This document shows positions 26,588 to 35,141 of a DNA stretch of 64,000 bases, in pieces (the stretch's first letter is position 1; each line of letters starts with the position of its first letter). This DNA is from Shinella sp032095155. Lineage in GTDB: Bacteria; Pseudomonadota; Alphaproteobacteria; Rhizobiales; Rhizobiaceae. The notes beneath the pieces are model-generated. The model was not told where the DNA came from, did no database searches, and saw only the letters and a list, made by a program, of their open reading frames with translations. The stretch covers positions 138,990-202,989 of the forward strand of contig NZ_JBLZPK010000057.1 in the NCBI RefSeq assembly GCF_049199905.1, written 5' to 3'. The translations under genes were made by a program, and so were the position numbers.

Positions 26588-29500
26588 TCACTCCGCCGCC
26601 TGCGGCAGGGCCTCGTCTTTCGGCTGTTCTTTCTCGCGGGTTCGCGTCAGCATCTCGGCATGCTGGAGTTCCGCGGCAAGGCGGCGCTCCTCGTCGGCAT
26701 GCGGGCTGGTGAAGCGGGCGATGACGAGATAGGCGACCGGGGTCAGATAAAGCGTCACGACCGTCGCAAGGCCGAGGCCGCCGACGAGAACCCAGCCGAG
26801 CGAGATGCGCGCTTCCGCACCTGCCCCGCTCGCCAGCACCAGCGGCACCGCGCCGACGACTGTGGCGATCATCGTCATCAGCACCGGGCGCAGGCGGATG
26901 TTGGCGGCATTCTCGATGGCGCTACGGATATCCTGCCCCTGGTCGCGCAGCTGGTTGGCGAATTCGACGATCAGAATTCCGTTCTTCGCCATGATGCCGA
27001 CAAGCAGCACGAGGCCGATCTGGCTGTAGATATTGAGCGTCGTGCCCGTCAGGATCATCGCGAAGACGGCGCAGGCGAGCCCCAGCGGCACCGTCACCAT
27101 GATGATGACGGCACTGACGAAACTTTCGAACTGTGCCGAAAGCACCAGGAAGATGATGGCGATGGCAAAGCCGAAGGTGATGACGAGGCCGCTCGAATTC
27201 TCCTGCAACGAGGCCGCTTCCGCCATCGGCATCAGGCGCGAGCCCTCGGGCAGCAGGGGCTTTGCCATTTCCTCGACCATGGTGAGCGCATCACCCAGCG
27301 CCAGCCCATCCTTGAGGCCGGCGGAAAGCGAGACAGCGCGCAGCTGCTGCTCGCGTGAAAGCTGCGGGGCGACCGCTTTCTCTTCCAGGGTCGCGATGGA
27401 CGACATCGGCACGATCTTGCCGTCGCCGGTCTTGAGGAAGATGTTTTCGAGGTCCATCGGGTCGTTGATGGGCGTCGTGGTGGAGGAGAGTTTGACCGGG
27501 TAGGACTGCCCGTCGACATAGATGTCGACGACGCTTGTGCCCTCCAGCATCGCCTGCAAGGCGGCGGAAAGGCCTGTAATGTCGATGCCGAGATCGGCCG
27601 CGCGCTCGCGGTCGACGGTCACGGAAAGCTGCGCCTGGTTGGCCTCGTAGTTGAGGCGCACGTTCTGGAAGCGGCCGCTGTCCTCGATCTTGCGCACCAG
27701 CTCCGCCGCCGCATTGCCGAGCTTGGTATAGTCGTTGCCGACAAGCGCCACTTGCAAGCCGTTGCCAGCGCCGCGAATGCCGAGACTGTTCGGCTGCTGC
27801 GCGAAGGCGCGTACCGAGGGCACGTCGGCGACGGCCGTGTTGATATCCTGCACGATCTGCTGCTGCGAGCGCTCGCGCTCGCTCCAGGGCGCCAGCGTCA
27901 GCACCATGAAGCCGCTGTTCGTCGAACCGCCCTGCCCCGAAATGGAGAAGATGTTGACGATCTCGCCGCCGTCATAAAGCGGGCGCAGCTTGTCCTCGAT
28001 CATCTTCATCTGGTCCTGCGCATATTCGAGCGACACGCCCTGCGGCGCGTTGATACGCAGCATCACCATCGAGCGGTCCTCGGTCGGCGTCAGCTCGGAT
28101 TTGATGGTGAAGAACGAGGTAGCGCCCGCCGCCGTGAACAGCAGAGCGACGATGAAGACGATGAAGGGCGCGCCGAGGCAGGCCTTGAGCGACGCACGGT
28201 AGAAGCGCGACGCGGCTCCGCCGATGCGGGCGAGGATGCCGGTATGTTCATGCGTCATGTCCTTCGTCAGCATGCGCGACGCGAGCATTGGGCAGAGCGT
28301 CAGCGCCACGAAGGAGGACAGCAGGATGGCGAAGGCGAGCACGAAGCCGAATTCGCGGAAGAGCCGGCCCGCCTGCCCCGGCAGGAAGGAGAGCGGCACG
28401 AAGACGGCGGCAAGTGTGGCCGTCGTCGCGATGACCGCGAAGAACACTTCCAGCGTGCCCAAAATGGCGGCGGCGCGCGGCTTCAGGCCTTCGGCCCGGC
28501 GGCGCACGATGTTTTCCAGCACCACGATGGCGTCGTCCACCACGAGGCCGGTCGCCAGCACGATGGCAAGCAGCGTCAGGATGTTGACGGAGAAGCCCGC
28601 CATATAGATCGCCGCGATGGTGCCGACCAGCGCGATCGGCATGCTGATCGTCGGAATGAGCGTCGCGCGCCAATCGAGCAGGAAGAGATAGATGACGAGC
28701 GTCACGATCAGGACGGCGACGACAAGCGCGATCTCCACCTCGTGGATGGCACCATCGATGAAGACGGCGTCGTCGCTGGTGATCTTGATTTGGGTGCCCT
28801 CGGGCAGGATCGTGCCAAACTGCGCGACCATCTGCTTGACACCGGCGGAGATATCGAGCGTGTTAGACTGCGCCTGGCGGATAATGCCGAGGCCGATGCC
28901 CTGCCGTCCGTTGGAACGCAGCGCCGTCGAGCCCTCGTCCGGGCCGAGTGTGACCATGGCGACGTCGCCGAGGCGCACGTGGTTCTTCAGGATGAGGTTT
29001 TCGAAATCGGACGGCTTTGTCAGGTCGGCCGTGGCGCGAACCGTGATATCCTGGCTCTGGCTCTTCAGCGAACCGGCCGGCACGTCGAAGGCAGCGGTCG
29101 CCAGCGCATTGCGCAGATCCGCAACCGTCAGCCCACGCGCCGCAAGCTTCGCCTGATCGACATCGACGCGGAAAATCTTCTCCTGATCGCCATAGACCGC
29201 CACGTCGGCGACGCCCTCGACGGAGGCAAGCCGGTCGGTGATCTCGTTTTCGGCCAGCAGCGTCAGGTCTTCGAGCGACAGCGTATCGGAGGTCAGCGCA
29301 AGGCGCATGATCGGCTGGCTGTCCGCATCGGCTTTGACGACGCGCGGATCGTCGGCATCGTCGGGCAGCTGGTTCGTCACGCGGCCGAGCGCATCGCGCA
29401 CGTCGTTGGCCGCCTGGTTGATATCCGTCGTGTCGGAGAATTCCAGCGTCACGCGGCTGCGGCCGAAGGACGAGACGGAAGAGATCTTCTTGATGCCTTG

Positions 29501-29761
29501 CACGCGCGAAACGCCGCCCTCGATGACGTCGGTCAGCTCGCGGTCGATCGTCTCCGGCGACGCGCCGTCGAAATCGGTGGTGACGCTGATGACCGGCTGG
29601 TCGACGGATGGCAATTCGCGGATTTCGACGCCGGTGAAGGCGGCAAGGCCGGCGATGATGATCAGCGTGTTGAGCACGAGAGAGAGAATCGGCCGGCGAA
29701 TGAAAAGCGCGGTAAAACCCGCCTTGCCGCCATCGTTCATTCCGCTCGCCTCGCCCGACAT
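26588..29761 (-). CDS. RND efflux permease (HAE1 type)
   Basis: A 1057-residue inner-membrane pump subunit with twelve membrane segments and two large periplasmic loops. It begins FIRRPILSLVLNTLIIIAGL and contains TGLVVDDAIVVLENIVRR, the TM4 motif with the paired Asp residues used in proton translocation, plus the standard repeat (GIMAKNGILIVEFANQLRD) in the second half. Its ATG overlaps the stop of the adaptor gene (TGATG), so the two are coupled. No outer-membrane factor gene is adjacent. Substrates are not predictable; these pumps export drugs, detergents or metabolites. Confidence 0.92.
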   Translation of the reverse strand: MSGEASGMNDGGKAGFTALFIRRPILSLVLNTLIIIAGLAAFTGVEIRELPSVDQPVISVTTDFDGASPETIDRELTDVIEGGVSRVQGIKKISSVSSFGRSRVTLEFSDTTDINQAANDVRDALGRVTNQLPDDADDPRVVKADADSQPIMRLALTSDTLSLEDLTLLAENEITDRLASVEGVADVAVYGDQEKIFRVDVDQAKLAARGLTVADLRNALATAAFDVPAGSLKSQSQDITVRATADLTKPSDFENLILKNHVRLGDVAMVTLGPDEGSTALRSNGRQGIGLGIIRQAQSNTLDISAGVKQMVAQFGTILPEGTQIKITSDDAVFIDGAIHEVEIALVVAVLIVTLVIYLFLLDWRATLIPTISMPIALVGTIAAIYMAGFSVNILTLLAIVLATGLVVDDAIVVLENIVRRRAEGLKPRAAAILGTLEVFFAVIATTATLAAVFVPLSFLPGQAGRLFREFGFVLAFAILLSSFVALTLCPMLASRMLTKDMTHEHTGILARIGGAASRFYRASLKACLGAPFIVFIVALLFTAAGATSFFTIKSELTPTEDRSMVMLRINAPQGVSLEYAQDQMKMIEDKLRPLYDGGEIVNIFSISGQGGSTNSGFMVLTLAPWSERERSQQQIVQDINTAVADVPSVRAFAQQPNSLGIRGAGNGLQVALVGNDYTKLGNAAAELVRKIEDSGRFQNVRLNYEANQAQLSVTVDRERAADLGIDITGLSAALQAMLEGTSVVDIYVDGQSYPVKLSSTTTPINDPMDLENIFLKTGDGKIVPMSSIATLEEKAVAPQLSREQQLRAVSLSAGLKDGLALGDALTMVEEMAKPLLPEGSRLMPMAEAASLQENSSGLVITFGFAIAIIFLVLSAQFESFVSAVIIMVTVPLGLACAVFAMILTGTTLNIYSQIGLVLLVGIMAKNGILIVEFANQLRDQGQDIRSAIENAANIRLRPVLMTMIATVVGAVPLVLASGAGAEARISLGWVLVGGLGLATVVTLYLTPVAYLVIARFTSPHADEERRLAAELQHAEMLTRTREKEQPKDEALPQAAE

Positions 29762-30948
29762 CACGTGCCCTCCGCGACGGCAGGTTTTTCCTTGATGCCG
29801 CGCTCTTGCGCCGTGCGCACAGCCCCGCCCGGCCGCAGCGTCTGCACGCCCTCGGTGACGACGGCATCCCCCTCGGCAAGCTCAGCCTTGACCAGCACTT
29901 TATCGGGATTGCGCTGCACGATATGGACCGGCACGCGCTCCGCCTTATCGCCCTTCACGCGCCAGATATAGGAACCGTCGGCACTCCATTGGAGCGAAAG
30001 CGGATCGACGCTCGGATAGAGATCGCCGGCAAAGTGCATGGCCACCTGGAAGGACATGCCGGCGCGCAGCACGTCTTCGGGATTGGCGATGCGGGCGCGG
30101 ACGCGCAGCGTGCGGCTTTCCTGGTCGATGCGGTTGTCGATCGCCTGCACCGTTCCTGTGAAAACGTCGCCCGGCCGCGCGACCGCCGTCGCACTCACCT
30201 CGCCGCCGACCTTGATGCTGGTGGCAAACCGCTCCGGCACCCAGTAGTCGACGAGGATTTCCGAGCGGTCGTCGATCCGGGCAATCGCCGTCGACGTCGT
30301 GACATAGTCGCCCGGATTGACGGAGATGATGCCGACCACGCCGCCATAGGGCGCAGTGATGTCACGGCGGCGCAGCGTCAGTTCGGCATTGCGCAGGGCC
30401 AGTTCGGCGGCCTTCAGCGCGGTCTGGGCGTCCTGCAAATCGGCCGTGCTGGTGGAGGAGCGGAGATTTTCCAGGCGTTTCAGCTTCTGCTGGGCCGCTT
30501 CGACGGTGACGCGCGCCTGATCGGCGGCGATCTTCTGCTCGTCGCTGTCAAGCCGGGCGATGACAGCCCCCTGCTCCACCCGCGTGCCGGATTCGACGAG
30601 GACTTCGGTAAGATTGCCGGTGGCATAGGGCGTGACCGTTACGGTGCGGATCGCCTCGCCGTCGCCGATAGCATTCAGCCGGTCGTTGACGGTGGCCATG
30701 GCGACCGGCTTGGTGACGACGAGCGTCGGCCCGCCGCCGAAGCCGCCGCGACGGCCGCCGCCCTGCCCATTGGCCTGGCTCCCGCCGTCCGCCTTCTCCT
30801 CAGAGGCCGGCGCGATGGCCGCGACAAGCGGCGCCGGCAGGCCGGCAGCCGTCAGCATCCCGTTTGCGCCGGGCGCGAAGCGGCCCCAGAGCAGAACCCC
30901 GGCCGCAATGACGCCAAGGCCGATAAGGAGCTGTTTCCAAACCCGCAT
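29761..30948 (-). CDS. RND efflux periplasmic adaptor (membrane fusion protein)
   Basis: A 395-residue protein. One N-terminal membrane anchor (WKQLLIGLGVIAAGVLLWG) is followed by a Gly/Arg-rich linker, a lipoyl-like domain split by a coiled-coil hairpin (AADQARVTVEAAQQKLKRLE to LRNAELTLRRRDITAPYGG) and a beta-barrel domain. It links the RND permease to an outer-membrane channel. I chose the ATG at 30948, which has GGAGAGAG just upstream; a longer form has no conserved sequence. First gene of the two-gene efflux operon; two TTAC-N6-GTAA dyads lie upstream at 31049-31094. Confidence 0.92.
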   Translation of the reverse strand: MRVWKQLLIGLGVIAAGVLLWGRFAPGANGMLTAAGLPAPLVAAIAPASEEKADGGSQANGQGGGRRGGFGGGPTLVVTKPVAMATVNDRLNAIGDGEAIRTVTVTPYATGNLTEVLVESGTRVEQGAVIARLDSDEQKIAADQARVTVEAAQQKLKRLENLRSSTSTADLQDAQTALKAAELALRNAELTLRRRDITAPYGGVVGIISVNPGDYVTTSTAIARIDDRSEILVDYWVPERFATSIKVGGEVSATAVARPGDVFTGTVQAIDNRIDQESRTLRVRARIANPEDVLRAGMSFQVAMHFAGDLYPSVDPLSLQWSADGSYIWRVKGDKAERVPVHIVQRNPDKVLVKAELAEGDAVVTEGVQTLRPGGAVRTAQERGIKEKPAVAEGT

Positions 30949-31048
30949 GCACTCTCTCTCCGATGGAAGCGAACCGTCACGTTTTGCAGTGCGACATAGG
31001 GCAAGTATCCCGTTTTGGAAATGAACCGGCAATGAAAGAATCGGATCA

Positions 31049-31095
31049 TTACGGAATTGTAAGATTGAGGCTTCGATCTGTTACCGAAATGTAAG
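31049..31095. promoter_or_regulatory. Two TTAC-N6-GTAA dyads upstream of the RND operon
   Basis: TTACGGAATTGTAAG (31049-31063) and TTACCGAAATGTAAG (31081-31095) match at 12 of 15 positions and each is an imperfect dyad (TTAC...GTAA). They are 32 bases apart, about three helical turns, 100-150 bases upstream of the efflux adaptor ATG and upstream of the divergent cyclase gene. They look like paired sites for one regulator. Apart from them the roughly 300-base intergenic region shows nothing I can name. Confidence 0.5.
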
Positions 31096-31245
31096 AAAAC
31101 GTGGAGAAATCTTCCCCTGCCGCGCCTTATCCGAGCATGGGCGTGACTGGACGCTCCTTTCCCTTGTGATAGCGTTTCTGCCGGCCCACAGGCCGCGAAC
31201 TATTTCAGTATTCTTTCATAAACCTATTGAACGAGAGGGGAAACC

Positions 31246-32067
31246 ATGTGCGACGCCTGCATTATTGACTCCGTGAAATCCCGCATGCTTTCGAGACGAA
31301 GCTTCTTCCGCGCCGCCGCCGCGGGCGGGGCCGCTGTCGCCGCCGCAAGCTCCGGGGTACTCAGCCCGGCTTTCGCCCAGGCGCCATCCAAGGTGACGGA
31401 CCTGACGCACGAACTCCACGAGGAATTTCCGACCTTCTTCGGCCAGCAGCAGTTCTGGCGCGAACAAAAGTTCAATTACAAGGAACACAAGTTCAACCTC
31501 TTCGAGCTGCGCGTCAACGAACACACCGGCACCCATCTCGATGCGCCGCTGCACTTTTCCGAGGACGGGACTTCGGTCGCCGAAATCCCGGTCTCCGATC
31601 TCGTCGTGCCGCTCGCCGTCATCGACATCAGGGAGAAGGCTGATGCCAGCCCGGATGCCCAGCTGACGCCGGACGACATCAAGGCCTGGATCGCCGCCAA
31701 TGGCGACCTGCCGGAGAAAGCCTGCGTGGCGCTCCATTCCGGCTGGGGCAAACATCTCGGCACGGACAAGTTCCGCAATGCGGATGCCGACGGCAAGCTG
31801 CACTTCCCAGGTTTTCATGTCGAAGCCGTGCAATATCTCGCGGAAAATTCGAGCGCCGTCGGCATCGCGGTCGATACGCTCTCGCTCGACTATGGCCTCT
31901 CGCCGGATTTCGCCACGCACTACGCCTGGCTCTCCTCCGGTCACTGGGGGCTTGAAGGCGCGGCCAATCTGGACCAGCTTCCGGCAAAGGGTGCCACGAT
32001 CTTCGTCGGCGCGCCGAAAGTGCGCGGCGGCACGGGCGGCCCGTCCCGCGTCTTCGCACTCGCCTGA
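31246..32067 (+). CDS. Tat-exported cyclase-family metal hydrolase
   Basis: A 273-residue protein. The N-terminus has a twin-arginine signal (SRRSFFRAAAAGGAAVAAAS, cleavage probably after AFAQA). The mature part is a cyclase-family enzyme (PF04199, kynurenine formamidase fold) with the metal-binding motif HTGTHLDAPLHF. Substrate is unknown; relatives hydrolyse formylkynurenine, isatin or similar. A start at 31246 gives MCDACIIDSVKSRML before the twin Arg; the ATG at 31285 (MLSRRSFF) would give a more ordinary Tat signal. It is followed 10 bases later by an assembly gap. Confidence 0.85.
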   Translation: MCDACIIDSVKSRMLSRRSFFRAAAAGGAAVAAASSGVLSPAFAQAPSKVTDLTHELHEEFPTFFGQQQFWREQKFNYKEHKFNLFELRVNEHTGTHLDAPLHFSEDGTSVAEIPVSDLVVPLAVIDIREKADASPDAQLTPDDIKAWIAANGDLPEKACVALHSGWGKHLGTDKFRNADADGKLHFPGFHVEAVQYLAENSSAVGIAVDTLSLDYGLSPDFATHYAWLSSGHWGLEGAANLDQLPAKGATIFVGAPKVRGGTGGPSRVFALA

Positions 32068-32077
32068 TGTCTGCCGG

Positions 32078-32107
32078 NNNNNNNNNNNNNNNNNNNNNNN
32101 NNNNNNN
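32078..32107. other. Assembly gap of 30 N
   Basis: Thirty undetermined bases lie between the cyclase stop codon and the ribosome site of the next gene. The true length and content are unknown. Confidence 0.99.
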
Positions 32108-32125
32108 TTTCCGGAGGAGACCACC

Positions 32126-32539
32126 ATGAGCACCGTCAAGCCTGCCGAAAACATCGAAGCCGACCCGCGCGTCAAGGCCGTCTTCGACGACATCCGCGCC
32201 GTCAGGAAATCGGATTTCATCAACAATATGTGGCACTACCTCGCCTTCGATCCGGCGCTGCTGGAACGCACCTGGGCGGAGGTGAAGGCCGTGATGGCGA
32301 CGCCCTCGACGCTCGATCCGCTGGTAAAGGAAATGCTCTACATCGCCGTCTCCGTCACCAACGGCTGCTCATACTGCGTCCACTCCCACACCGCCGCCGC
32401 CAAGGCGAAGGGCATGACGGAGGCGCAATATGGCGAACTGCTCGCCATCGTCTCGCTCGCCGGCAAGACAAACCAGCTGGCGACGGCATTGCAATTGCCC
32501 GTGGACAGCGTTTTCGATGCCGAGCGCGCAAAGCCCTGA
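32126..32539 (+). CDS. Carboxymuconolactone decarboxylase/AhpD-family protein
   Basis: A 137-residue helical protein of the AhpD-like/CMD family. The redox motif is CSYCVHSHTAAAK: paired Cys with a His three residues on, the AhpD-type active site for alkylhydroperoxidase activity. A strong GGAGGAG ribosome site precedes the ATG at 32126. It is next to the cyclase gene across the assembly gap and on the same strand; whether they share a transcript cannot be told. Confidence 0.88.
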   Translation: MSTVKPAENIEADPRVKAVFDDIRAVRKSDFINNMWHYLAFDPALLERTWAEVKAVMATPSTLDPLVKEMLYIAVSVTNGCSYCVHSHTAAAKAKGMTEAQYGELLAIVSLAGKTNQLATALQLPVDSVFDAERAKP

Positions 32540-32642
32540 GCGGGCAGCGCTTTCCACAATCTTTCCGCCCCTGTTCTTCCCCGTGGAATAAAAGCAGAAC
32601 GGAAAACTGGTCTTTCGGACCCGAATCACTACATTGAGCCGC

Positions 32643-35108
32643 ATGATCAGCGGTTACGACGACATTCCCTTCTTCGATGAAGACCCGCAGCTCGGCGCCA
32701 AGCCTGCCGCCCCGGCCAAGCCCTCGGGCGGTATCGGCATTGCCGCGCGCGCCATGGCGGCCCGCGATGCGCAGCGTGCGCCGGACTACCTTTCCGGCCT
32801 GAACCCCGAACAGCGCGAGGCGGTCGAGACCGTCGACGGTCCCGTTCTGGTGCTTGCCGGCGCCGGCACCGGCAAGACACGCGTGCTCACCACCCGCATC
32901 GCCCATATCCTCGCCACCGGCCGCGCCTTCCCCAGCCAGCTTCTCGCGGTGACCTTCACCAACAAGGCGGCGCGCGAGATGAAGGAGCGCATCGGCCTGC
33001 TCGTCGGCGGCGCCGTCGAGGGCATGCCGTGGCTCGGCACCTTCCACTCGATCGGCGTGAAGCTTCTGCGCCGCCACGCCGAGCTCGTCGGCCTGCGCTC
33101 GGATTTCTCGATCCTCGACACCGACGACGTCGTGCGCCTCATCAAGCAGATCCTGCAGGCCGAAAGCATCGACGACAAGCGCTGGCCGGCCAAACAGTTC
33201 GCCGGCATGATCGATGGCTGGAAGAACAAGGGCCTCGATCCCGCGCAGATCCCGGAAGGTGACGCCCGCGCCTTTGCCAACGGCAAGGGCCGCGAACTCT
33301 ACGTCGCCTACCAGAACCGCCTGAAGACGCTGAACGCCTGCGATTTCGGCGACCTGCTGCTGCACCCGATCCGCATGTTCCGCGCCCATCCGGATGTGCT
33401 GGCCGAATACCACCAGAAATTCCGCTATATCCTCGTCGACGAATATCAGGACACCAACACCGCCCAATATATGTGGCTGCGCCTGCTCGCCCAGCGCCCC
33501 AAGGGCACGCCGCAGAACGTCTGCTGCGTCGGCGACGACGACCAGTCGATCTATGGCTGGCGCGGCGCGGAGGTGGACAACATCCTGCGCTTCGAGAAGG
33601 ATTTTCCCGGCGCCAAGGTCGTCAAGCTGGAGCGCAATTATCGCTCGACGGCCCATATTCTGGGCGCCGCCGGCCATCTGATCGCCCATAACGAGGACCG
33701 GCTCGGCAAAACGCTCTTCACCGACCGGCATGACCCCGATGACGACAAGGTCGTCGTTCACGCGGCCTGGGATTCCGAGGAGGAGGCCCGCGCCGTCGGC
33801 GAGGAGATCGAGCAGCTCCAGCGCAAGGAGCACAAGCTCAACGACATGGCGATCCTGGTGCGTGCGTCCTTCCAGATGCGCGAATTCGAAGACCGTTTCG
33901 TCACGCTCGGCCTCAATTACCGCGTCATCGGCGGTCCGCGCTTCTACGAGCGGCTCGAAATCCGCGATGCCATGGCCTATCTGCGCCTCGTCAGCCAGCC
34001 GGCCGACGACCTCGCCTTCGAGCGTATCGTCAATACGCCGAAACGCGGCCTTGGCGATACGACCATCCGCAACCTGCACGACTATGCCCGCGCCCGCGAC
34101 ATCCCCATGCTCGCCGCCGCAGCGGATATCATCGAGACGGACGAGCTGAAGCCGAAGGCGCGCAAGGCGCTGTTCGACGTCGTCACGGATTTCCGCCGCT
34201 GGCAATCGCTGCTGGAGACCACGCCGCACACCGAGCTTGCCGAGCAGATCCTCGACGAGAGCGGCTATACCGCCATGTGGCAGGCCGACAAGTCGGCCGA
34301 AGCGCCGGGCCGGCTGGAAAACCTCAAGGAACTCATCCGCTCGATGGAGGCCTTCGAATCGCTGCGCGGCTTCCTCGACCATGTGTCGCTGGTCATGGAT
34401 GCCGAGCAGAACGCCGAGCTCGATGCCGTCTCGATCATGACGCTGCATTCGGCCAAGGGCCTCGAATTCGAGACCGTCTTCCTGCCCGGCTGGGAGGAAG
34501 GCCTCTTCCCGCACCAGCGCGCGTTGGATGAGGGCGGCCGCTCGGGGCTGGAAGAAGAACGACGCCTCGCCTATGTCGGCATCACGCGGGCAAAGCGCCG
34601 CTGCCACATCTGGTTCGTCTCGAACCGCCGCATCCACGGCCTCTGGCAATCGACATTGCCCTCGCGTTTCCTCGACGAATTGCCGGAAGCCCATGTCGAA
34701 GTGGCGGAAGTCGAGCAATCCTATGGCGGGTACGGCCGCGGCGGCGGCTACGGCCAATCGCGCTTTGACAAGCAGGAGCCGTTCCAGAACGCCTATTCGA
34801 CGCCCGGCTGGCGCCGCGCGCAGGCCAACCGCACGGATGCGACGCGCGACAACTGGGGCTCCCGCTCCGGCCACGCGGTGGAGCGCATCGGTTATGGCGA
34901 GAGCGGCCCGCGATCGAAGACGATCGACGGGGAACTGGTGGCGAAGTCCACCACGACCGAGCCGTCGAAATTCTCCGTCGGCGACCGTGTCTTCCACATC
35001 AAGTTCGGCAACGGCAACGTCTCGGCAATCGAGGGCAACAAGCTGACGATCGATTTCGACCGCGCCGGCCAGAAACGCGTGCTCGACGGCTTCGTCGAAC
35101 GGGCGTGA
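32643..35108 (+). CDS. uvrD: ATP-dependent DNA helicase UvrD/PcrA
   Basis: An 821-residue superfamily 1A helicase for nucleotide excision and mismatch repair. After a 50-residue Pro/Ala-rich N-terminal extension come NPEQREAV (Q motif), Walker A LAGAGTGKTR (about residues 71-80), DEYQDTN (about 263-269), GDDDQSIYGWRGA (about 294-306), YRSTAHIL and, near residue 600, MTLHSAKGLEFETVF. The C-terminus SVGDRVFHIKFGNG is the Tudor-like domain of PcrA/UvrD. I chose the ATG at 32643 over a TTG three codons earlier. Confidence 0.95.
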   Translation: MISGYDDIPFFDEDPQLGAKPAAPAKPSGGIGIAARAMAARDAQRAPDYLSGLNPEQREAVETVDGPVLVLAGAGTGKTRVLTTRIAHILATGRAFPSQLLAVTFTNKAAREMKERIGLLVGGAVEGMPWLGTFHSIGVKLLRRHAELVGLRSDFSILDTDDVVRLIKQILQAESIDDKRWPAKQFAGMIDGWKNKGLDPAQIPEGDARAFANGKGRELYVAYQNRLKTLNACDFGDLLLHPIRMFRAHPDVLAEYHQKFRYILVDEYQDTNTAQYMWLRLLAQRPKGTPQNVCCVGDDDQSIYGWRGAEVDNILRFEKDFPGAKVVKLERNYRSTAHILGAAGHLIAHNEDRLGKTLFTDRHDPDDDKVVVHAAWDSEEEARAVGEEIEQLQRKEHKLNDMAILVRASFQMREFEDRFVTLGLNYRVIGGPRFYERLEIRDAMAYLRLVSQPADDLAFERIVNTPKRGLGDTTIRNLHDYARARDIPMLAAAADIIETDELKPKARKALFDVVTDFRRWQSLLETTPHTELAEQILDESGYTAMWQADKSAEAPGRLENLKELIRSMEAFESLRGFLDHVSLVMDAEQNAELDAVSIMTLHSAKGLEFETVFLPGWEEGLFPHQRALDEGGRSGLEEERRLAYVGITRAKRRCHIWFVSNRRIHGLWQSTLPSRFLDELPEAHVEVAEVEQSYGGYGRGGGYGQSRFDKQEPFQNAYSTPGWRRAQANRTDATRDNWGSRSGHAVERIGYGESGPRSKTIDGELVAKSTTTEPSKFSVGDRVFHIKFGNGNVSAIEGNKLTIDFDRAGQKRVLDGFVERA

Positions 35109-35129
35109 CGGGGCCGGCCTGCGGCCCCG
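35109..35129. terminator. Probable terminator between uvrD and the chemoreceptor gene
   Basis: CGGGGCCG, loop GCCTG, CGGCCCCG: an 8-bp perfect GC stem between convergent genes. No clear T-run follows, so efficiency is uncertain. Confidence 0.5.
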
Positions 35130-35141
35130 CCTTCGCTGTTC

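Noticed and set aside
27752..29971. A 739-codon open frame on the plus strand, antisense to the RND permease
   Set aside because: It is rich in Arg/His/Asp in the way of antisense shadows of GC-rich genes, has no recognisable domain, and the opposite strand encodes a clear RND permease.
32100..32539. Longer frames that run through the N gap from the cyclase gene into the AhpD-like gene
   Set aside because: They translate undetermined bases; the AhpD-like gene has its own strong ribosome site and start at 32126.
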